From: Desmodus rotundus
Taxonomy: Eukaryota; Chordata; Mammalia; Chiroptera; Phyllostomidae
Direction of reading: 5' to 3'
Assembly: GCF_022682495.2 (NCBI RefSeq)
Contig: NC_071387.1
Coordinates: forward strand, 198,316,143-198,380,142
Length of the DNA stretch: 64,000 bases
The position numbers were made by a program, and so were the translations under genes. Positions 56,727 through 64,000 of this stretch are shown here, one piece after another (position 1 is the stretch's first letter; every line of letters begins with the position of its first letter). The notes below the pieces were generated by a model. The model was not told the DNA's origin and did not search any database. It saw only the letters and a program-made list of their open reading frames with translations.

Positions 56727-56940
56727 TTTTTAATTTTTATTTATTGATTTTAGAGAGAGAGGGAGGGAGGGAGAAAGAGAGAAAGGAAGGGAGAGAGAGA
56801 CAGAGAGAAACACTGATTTGTTGTTCCACTTATTTATGCATTCGTTGGTTGATTCTTGTGTGTGTCCTGACTGGGGATCGAACCTGCAACCTTGGTGTAT
56901 CGGGATGAGTCTCTAACCAACTGAGCTACCTAGCCAGGGC
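56727..56940 (-). mobile_element. tRNA-derived bat SINE (second subtype)
   Basis: Its reverse complement starts gccctggctaggtagctcag. Unlike the others it has the body section ttgttccacttatttatgca. An extended gagggagggagggagaaaga tract precedes it. Flanking gaagaaag and gaggaaag suggest an imperfect target duplication. Confidence 0.85.
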
Positions 56941-57684
56941 AGAGGAAAGTTTTTAAAGACTGAAAGGCCAGCTGCCTCCAGGGGCTGTTTGGAGTCAGTC
57001 GTGAAAATCCATACCTTCTTTAAGAAGCAAGACGGCAATGAGGACAGAGAATAGGCTCACATCTGTCTCCATCTTGCTGTTAAGTTCTCCAGCTACCAGC
57101 ATATTTTCACTTAATATTTAGGGTGTGGGTCAAATCTCCTTGGGAGGGTCTCTCCCAACTGATTGAAAAATTCTTGTCATGCTGAGGTCAAATATCTCCA
57201 TCTATTAATAAACACAGATGGTACGCTTTAATTTATGCGCAATAGTTTGAGGTCACTCTTTCCTCCTAATGCTGCCCCAAGCTTTCTTGGAGAACTATAA
57301 ATAGGAACCAGTCAACTCTCAACTCTTAGCTAGCATACAGGGAGTGCCAGACCGGAGGCAGTGTGTTTCTTCCCATAGCATGCGCCCAGATGGGGAGACA
57401 CATTCTTCTGACAGATAATTAAGCCCAGCCATTCCCATTTCCTCCTATGTGGAGTCATGTGAAGCAGCCTCCTGGTATGTGTTAATCATCTTTGTCTAAC
57501 AGGTGCCAGGCGTGTGGTAGAAATTCAATAAATATTTGCACCTCAGTGAGCGAAATGCTATTAGATGAAAAGCAGCCTGGGAAGTGATTGATTAGTAAAC
57601 AGGGAAGCAAGAGTTCAACTCTAGCGTCCATATTAGAGCCTGCACTTTTAAATCCCTTGGATACAAACTAGGACTTGATTTTAA

Positions 57685-57855
57685 AATAAATAAAAAAATA
57701 AAATTAAATGTTATTATCTATAACATATACAATAGATTTATATGTGATATATGATAGATTCTCAGTTATAATTCTAAATAAATACATTCTATACTATATC
57801 AATATAAACCTATATCATATGTTATGTACATATGACATACGTACATAAAATAGTC
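57685..57855. repeat. AT-rich low-complexity tract
   Basis: TA-rich sequence with many atat and tata steps. Nothing coding. Confidence 0.7.
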
Positions 57856-59813
57856 AAGGACTTAAGTGCATACGTTTGTTAATGGCCCCTTGCCAAACTT
57901 CGATTTTAGCCAGTGGTCCGGATGTGAAGGCTTGCTTGCCCTCCTCTCTCACTAAAAACAGAAAGTTCCTTAGCCTCCTGCTGCATCCGTGGGTCTTTCA
58001 ACCCTCCTCTGAAGATGATGAGGAATAAACCTGACTTCAGAAGCGTTTGGATTGGTGTCAGTCTTGTGGTACCAGAATATGAGGACCTGTTGGGGAGACT
58101 CACCAATTAGAAACAAGGACTTCCTGTGATTCCCCCCCACCCCCCCGCCAACAAAACACACAGTCTAAGCTGGCCATATGGTAGGGGGCTTAATGAGCCT
58201 ACTCTATGTAATGTCTATTCTGTCTTCTTCAAAACACAACTTCATGGCCTGATAGATTTATTTATTAAATAAAGGCTTACGGATGATCTGTTTGACTCCT
58301 CTCCGCCACTCTCAGCTAGACTGCAAGTTCTCCAAAGCAAGGATGGTGGGTCTCCTCCGTGACTAGGACCTCCCCGTACATTAGTGCTGCAATATTAAGT
58401 GAGCCCTCAGTGAGGACGGGAGAAACCAGGATTTTCATCATTACCAGAGGAGAGGGGTAAATTGATGGGGCAGGCGGGTGGGCAATTTTGCAATACCATC
58501 AAAATTGTATCAGGAATTTCACTTTTAAACATGTATCCTACAAATCCATTCGTACATGTGAAATGCCGTAAGTCCAACCTTACTCACTGCCCAGAGCTTC
58601 CCACGGTCACAGGAGGCCCTCCGGTGCCTCTTGATATTCCCTGCAGTATTATCGTGGGCGCTTTGAAGAGATTATGCGATGGATGGATAAGCCTCAAACT
58701 TGATTGAATCATTGACCCTCCTGAACCCTGGAAGCGTCTGGGATAAGGAAACTGCGCCCTCTACAGGACATTTTAGGAAGTGGCGAGCCAGAAAGGTATT
58801 CTCAAACAGCTTAAGGAATTATTTCAGCCAGGCAGGATACAGGACACAGAAAAATAATAAAAGAGGAGGCTGGGACTATTCTTTCTGTCCTCCTTCACCA
58901 GGACTCCTCTGGGCACACTGACCAGGCCAACAATTACATGAAGCGTGCTCCAGAAACCTGGCTATAGTCAGCGCTGGGCCACCCCTGGAAGCCCTGGAAC
59001 TGCTTCCAGAGCTGGACCCAAATTCACTTTGAAGAGCCAGGAAGTAGGGACATCACAAGGCCCAGAGAAGTAAAACAGCTCGTCCAAGATCACACTGCTG
59101 CTTGGCGCAACCCTGGGACTTATTTCTGTAATGTAGTCTGATTTCCGAACGTGAATTCTAATCCACAGTGGTCTGACCTAATCTGGTTATTTCTGAGCTT
59201 TCTCTTTGTCACTTCGAGTCTTCCAAGGCAGTCACAATCCATTTCAGAACTCCCTTCTGTGTTTGCTGCCCTACTCTCTGGGCTGGCACAAAGCCCTGGC
59301 CAGGCCTGGCATGGGAGTGGGGCCAGTTGCCCGTGTCCCTGACTCAGTGTCACTGCTTGTCCCGCGTGTTCCTGGGTAGGGAGGGTGCCACTTGGGGCCT
59401 GCAGTCACTCCGTCCTGCCCCTGTGCAGCTGGCTGGCATGGTGATTCCTCTGTGATTTTCCTCTGCTGGGCAGCCTCCCAGTAGCGCCTGGGCTCTCCCT
59501 CCTAGTTACTTTCTAGGTCTCATTCAGGGGCCCTGGAAAACTGCGAATCATTTCCCAACCTCTTGCGAGAGAGAGGAATCAAGGGGCTTCTGCAATCCCT
59601 GGGAAGACCATGCTGCCATTTCAAGTACTCTATGCCTAGGAGCAGGGGCGGGCAGAGTGTCCACAGGGCTACCACCCTCCAAAAGCCCCAAACAGGGTGT
59701 TGGACTCAGGCCCACGCATCCCAGGTTCTGCAAGTGATAGGGTAGCTGTGAGGCAGGGGCTCAGTACCGGGACACTGCCTGCTCTGCACGCTGCCAGTTC
59801 TGAGCCTCGTGCA

Positions 59814-59816
<3 letters not shown>

Positions 59817-59857
<41 letters not shown>
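59817..59857. repeat. GT microsatellite
   Basis: About 20 uninterrupted GT units in the 5' flank of MTMR12. It is the longest simple repeat in the window. Confidence 0.95.
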
Positions 59858-59859
<2 letters not shown>

Positions 59860-61589
59860 AGGGACTGTGGGAGGGAGCAACCAGTGAGCCGAAAAACCTG
59901 TTATTTTGCTTGGCTCTCCATTTCACATTTCTCCTGACTCATTCCAGGATAACAGCAGTCAAGATCTGGCATCTGATTCAGAGATGGTCTCCAGGAGAGA
60001 GGAATGAAAGAGGCTGTTTGATGTCTCAAATTGTTAAGACTGCTGTAACTTAACACTTTACATGTCCTTCAATCATCTGAAGGCTGCGTATCGCAAAATA
60101 AAAACAATGTGTTATTCCTTCTGAATATTTACTGACATCAAAGCATTCAGTTTAAATCTTAGAATTTCTGGTGCCACCGAGCTGGCTGGGGAAAAGTTAG
60201 GGACCTGGCATCCAGGCTGTTTATTCTCTGATTTGAAGGAAAATGGCACTGAAAGAATCTTCTCTTCCTTCGAGTTTTGCTTGGGGCTGAGTCTGGTTAG
60301 AAAATCTGGCACAACAGCAGGAGTACACCTCTTTTCCACGGTGTCTGCAGCCTAATGAGGATCTTAGAGGGGGAGGAGGGAAGCAGTTGCTGTCATGAGG
60401 ACTGGGAGAACCTTCTCAAATAAAATCAGGCTGAGCATGCCCCCCACGCTGTCCCCGCCCCGGGATACTGGATGATTGCTCAGTGCGGTCACGCCTGTTC
60501 TGAGCTTGGCTAACCCGTTCTGCTCACTGAAAACCTGAAAGGCTTATTGTTCAGGTGGCTGTAAAAGAGCAAACACAGAGGCTGTGAAAGGCCCACCCTT
60601 TCATGTTTGAAATAGTCCTCTGCCCCCAGGTTACAATGTATTCAAAATTGTTTTTTTACAAATCCTTTTTGTCCAAAGGCAAAAAGAGAATGCAAGGAAT
60701 GGAAAGGGCTGAGCGGCACAGAAACATCTCAGTATTTTTCACAGAGTAACTTTCCTGGAGCCCCATTACCAACCAGCCATTTCCCCATTTCCCTCCAGAA
60801 CACTGGTGTCTATTCACCATTCATTCACCTGGTCTCTGGAACGGATTCTGAGGGCAGCCAAGTAAAGCACCAAGTAAGTCCATCTCAGACGCTGCAAATA
60901 TCTTATGCAGGTTTAAGAAGTCTGAAAAGAAGTTTTACAGCTCAGCTCCACCGGGGGCCCAGAAAGAGAGGGGGAAAAAAATCTATTCACTCTCTCACCC
61001 CCTATGAGACAGGATCAACTGAAGGGAAAATACTAAGAGAATCTTCCTTTGGAACCACAACATAAGGTCAGAGAAGTAATTGATTAGTTTTTAGAAAAAA
61101 AGTCTCTTGATTTACTTTTTTCCTAGTCTCCAAGGTAGAGTAGGGCAACACCTTCCCCCCATCCAAAGGAAAGGCTCTGTCTGTCTCTCTTGGTCAATAA
61201 AGATGCATTCCGCACAGGCCTCTGAGGCTGACCTCAGAGGGAGTGGGACACGCGCCAGGTGGAGAGGTGAGAGCAAGCCCTCTGCTCTGGGGCTGACACT
61301 GCCGGTTCTAGAACAGGGAGTGTCAGGAAGAGAGGCCGGAAGAACAGGTTAGAACCACAGTTTATGGGGCCCTGGCTTCCATGCTAAGTATTTGGGAATT
61401 TATCCTTAAGGCATGTGGACATATTGGACTGTTTTCACACCATGTTTCTTTTTAAAGAGTTATTATGTAGTAATTATTTAAGAATTAGTAGGTAGTTATT
61501 AATTTATGGTAAAAGTTATTATACAAACAGATATTAGCAAACCTCCTAATGAGATAGAAATAAAAGCCCCAAACTGAACAAGCCGTAAT

Positions 61590-62600
61590 CATAATGTGCA
61601 GAGGTAACCACTGGAAACATTTTGGAGAATGGTACACATGCCTATTAAGACCAAAAGGGACAATACTTTACACATGGTTTTATAATCTGAGTTTTTCACT
61701 AAACATTATAAAGTAAATGTCTTCATGTGTTAATCTACTATATAGTTCTTTTCCTTTTCTATTTATTACTGATTTTAGAGAGAGAGGAAGGGAGAGAGAG
61801 AAACATCAATTTGTTGTTCCACTTATTTATGCATTCCTTGGTTGCTTCTTGTATGTGCCCTGACTGGGGATTGAACCTGCAACCTTGGCGTATCAGGATG
61901 ATACTCTAACCCACTGAGATATCTGGCCAGGGCCCACATAGTTATTTTCAACTTTTTTCCAACCTAACATTCCTGAGGGAGCTGACACCCTCTCATGAGT
62001 CACAGGAGTTGAATAATGAGGGTTTTAAGAAGGCGACACTTCCCTTTAGAATGACCGGTCTATATTATCATTTAGATGGTTGAGCTCTATTTCCATAAAG
62101 TACTTACTGGACATTTCCATAGTTTCTACTCTTACACAATAGTGCTTCCGTAAAAGTATTCGAATTTATAGTTCTGTGTACTTATCTGATTAGATTTAAT
62201 TCTTTAAAGTAAAGTCTTTGAGGTTCAGTTGCTGGGTCAAAGATTCTCCCTCTTTATCTGTACATATATATTTTTTTATATTTAAAAAACAAAAAGGAAA
62301 GAAAGATCATTCCGATGTGGACCGAGCTAGTGCCCCTTGCCTTTTGCCTTTGCGATCTTACTAGCTCAGACCAGACCAGATTATTTTCATTCTTGATAAC
62401 CTTTGTCAGTCTGGTTGACAAAAAGTCTATTACCTTTATTGTTTTTTTAAATTTGTGTGTATTTACTTACTAGTAAGGCTGAAAATTTTTCATATGGCTA
62501 TATGAAAATTTTATATTTCTTCTGAGAATATATACTTCTTTTGAGAATTGTCCCCCCAGCACATTGCTCATTTACCCTTTTAAAGGAAGAAGTTTTTCTT
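61590..62600 (-). mobile_element. Old L1 3' region, antisense, interrupted by a SINE
   Basis: Segments such as ggttcagttgctgggtcaaa, acttactagtaaggctgaaa and gagaattgtccccccagcac follow the order of an antisense mammalian L1 3' region (as I recall: gctgggtcaaaggg, ttactagtgaggttgaac, gaattgcctgttcat). It is diverged, and its edges are uncertain. Confidence 0.6.
61754..61937 (-). mobile_element. tRNA-derived bat SINE (second subtype)
   Basis: Same subtype as the copy at 56727, with ttgttccacttatttatgca and ending tctggccagggccc. Flanks atagttcttttc (61742-61753) and atagttattttc (61938-61949) match in 11 of 12 bases. It is inserted into old L1-like sequence. Confidence 0.88.
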
Positions 62601-62636
62601 CCTCTTCCTGTATGCAGCTAGAGATGATCTCTGAAA

Positions 62637-63222
62637 ATGGCTCACTACCCACTTGATCCAGAGAAAACCCACAAAATCATGCGAATCAAGAGGTTCAAAC
62701 CTTCGTGTTCACTTTGAGGTCACTTGAGAAACTGCCCAGGCCACCAAGGGTATGCATATCCGAAAGCCACCAAGTATCCGAAGGATGTCGCTTTACAGAA
62801 GCCTAGTGCGTCATTCCCGCTACAATGGTAAAGTCTGTAGGTTAGCGCAGGCCAAACAGTGGGGCTCGATGCCGGGTCAGTGGTCCCCAGAGGGCTGAAT
62901 TTGTGCTGCACAAGTTTAAAAATGCTGAGAGTAAAACTGAAATTAAGAGTTTAGATGTAGATTCTCTGGACATTGAGCACATCCAAGTGAACAAACCTGC
63001 CAAGACACGGCACAGAATTTAGAGCTCGTGGGCAGGTTAACCCACACGCATGCTCTCCCTCCCACGCTGAGATGACCCTACTGAAAACAGCAGACTGTTC
63101 CTACCCCAGAAGAGGAGGCTGCACAGAAGAAAGAGATATCCCAGAAGAAACTGAAGAAACAAAAACTTATGGCCCGGGAGTAAATTCAGCATAAGATAAA
63201 TGCTAATAAAAGTACAAAAAAA
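62637..63222 (+). pseudogene. RPL17: RPL17 processed pseudogene
   Basis: An intronless, decayed copy of ribosomal protein L17 (60S subunit). It starts MAHYPLDPEK (RPL17: MVRYSLDPEN). Frame-shifted pieces give [39 protein letters not shown] and [14 protein letters not shown] before TAA at 63181. There are stops after codon 26 and in the middle, and at least two frameshifts. AATAAA lies at 63205-63210 and a short A tail at 63215-63222. Some 5' UTR may extend to about 62600. It sits in old L1-like sequence. Confidence 0.92.
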
Positions 63223-63224
63223 AG

Positions 63225-63990
63225 CTTTTATCTTCTTATTATTAACAAAGCATTCCATGTTCATTACTAAAACATCCAAACCAGTTCAATAAGTCATCCA
63301 GGATCTCATAACCCAGAGACAACCAATGTTAGTAGTTTGGAGGTAGGACTTTTTCTGTGTATGTGTGCGCAAAAAGTAGAGGCATGTATTGCAAAAGTGG
63401 GCTCTTACACAGATGCTGGTTTTACACATGATATTTGTGAGCAGCTCAGCTTGCTGAAAATACATAGCTACATCACTATTTATGGTGACTCACTATATGG
63501 ATGTCCCATTTTTCCAATTCTTGACCATTTAGGTAGTAATTCTTTATGGCTGTGTCCAGTTCTTTTCTTAGTGGAATCACATGCAAATGATTTGAATGTC
63601 TTTATCAATATCAACTCTTTGGTATATTATGCTGCATTGGCTTCCCCAGTTATCTCTTTAAATTTTATTTATTCTAGGATACAATTCATTTTATATTTTT
63701 AGTAGTAAAATTCATATTTGGATTAATTTTTACATATTGAACCAGCCTTGCATTCCAAAGGTAAAGTCCACTTGGTTGTGGTATGTTTTTCAAAGATTTT
63801 ATTTGTTCATTTTTAGAGAGAGGGAGAGGGAGGGAGAAAGAGAGGGAGAGAAACACTGCTCTGTTGCCTCTAGCACACGCCCAGCTGGAGACCTGGATGT
63901 TGTGGTATGTTTTTATGTAATTTTTAAAAAGGTACTGATTTTGAGACAGAGAGAGAGAGAGAGAAACATCAATTTGTTGTTCCACTTATT
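63225..63990 (-). mobile_element. Old L1 sequence, antisense, including an ORF2 piece
   Basis: At about 63735-63790 the sequence ttgaaccagccttgcattcc followed by cacttggttgtggtat is the reverse of a conserved L1 ORF2 region. Upstream sequence at 63275-63650 also looks like old L1. SINEs interrupt it at 63791 and about 63920. Confidence 0.6.
63791..63899 (-). mobile_element. 5'-truncated SINE with perfect 15-bp target duplication
   Basis: ttgtggtatgttttt occurs at 63776-63790 and again at 63900-63914. Between them is only the 3' part of a Ves-type SINE (T-rich end, agagagggagagggagggag, aaacactgctctgttgcctc). The tRNA-like head is missing, so it was truncated on insertion. The host sequence is L1 ORF2 antisense. 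Confidence 0.88.
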
Positions 63991-64000
63991 TATGCGTTCA
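63920..64000 (-). mobile_element. tRNA-derived bat SINE (second subtype), cut by window edge
   Basis: Sequence gagacagagagagagagaga followed by ttgttccacttatttatgcg matches the copies at 56727 and 61754. It is incomplete only because the window ends. Confidence 0.8.

Larger units (their letters stand above)
54031..64000. other. 5' flank of MTMR12, no functional gene seen
   Basis: Apart from the repeats and the RPL17 pseudogene listed separately, I see no conserved coding segment on either strand. In human the next gene on this side is ZFR, tens of kb away (recalled), so an empty 10 kb is expected. The stretches 57000-57660, 57860-59810 and 59860-61580 contain only weak old-repeat traces (L2-like ends near 57500-57545 and 58300-58420, a MIR trace near 59030-59150). 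Confidence 0.7.

Noticed and set aside
1..64000. CRISPR arrays, operons, prokaryotic promoters or terminators
   Set aside because: The window is mammalian intron and intergenic DNA. No regular direct repeats with spacers are present; the repeats are microsatellites and transposons.

Overview
The window is mammalian nuclear DNA, almost certainly from a bat. One multi-exon vertebrate gene with GT-AG introns fills most of it. The introns carry ancient mammalian repeats (MIR, L2, old L1, hAT and Tigger-type DNA transposons). They also carry many tRNA-headed SINEs beginning 'gccctggctggtgtggctcag' or similar, which is the Ves-type SINE of bats. I cannot name the species.

The gene is MTMR12 (myotubularin-related protein 12, also called 3-PAP), on the minus strand. 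All 16 coding exons can be placed, from the ATG at 53598 down to the TGA at 304-306. Every exon is bounded by AG and GT, all phases agree, and the exons sum to 2241 nt (746 residues plus stop). There is no frameshift or premature stop. The protein is a catalytically dead myotubularin: at the P-loop the catalytic Cys is replaced by Glu391 and the Arg by Leu397. It is known to act as an adaptor for active 3-phosphoinositide phosphatases such as MTM1 and MTMR2. The 3' UTR runs off the left edge.

Layout: 1-303, partial 3' UTR. 304-35494, exons 16 to 2 with their introns. 35495-53517, the 18-kb first intron. 53240-53890, a CpG-rich first-exon and promoter region. 53890-54030, four CCAAT boxes in both orientations. 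54.1-64.0 kb, the 5' flank, where I find no functional gene. That flank holds a probable solo LTR of an endogenous retrovirus, several SINEs, a broken RPL17 processed pseudogene set in old L1 sequence, and L1 ORF2 antisense fragments.

I see no unknown multi-gene system. The items most worth a second look are mobile-element events: an L1-type insertion with a 20-bp target duplication and an apparent 3' transduction (5630-5852); a 234-bp hAT-type MITE with 8-bp target duplication (2309-2558); two copies of an unclassified short terminal-inverted-repeat element (23569-23892 and 36838-36982), one nested in a Tigger-like element; and an old hAT element keeping a recognisable transposase C-terminal fossil (17140-18629).
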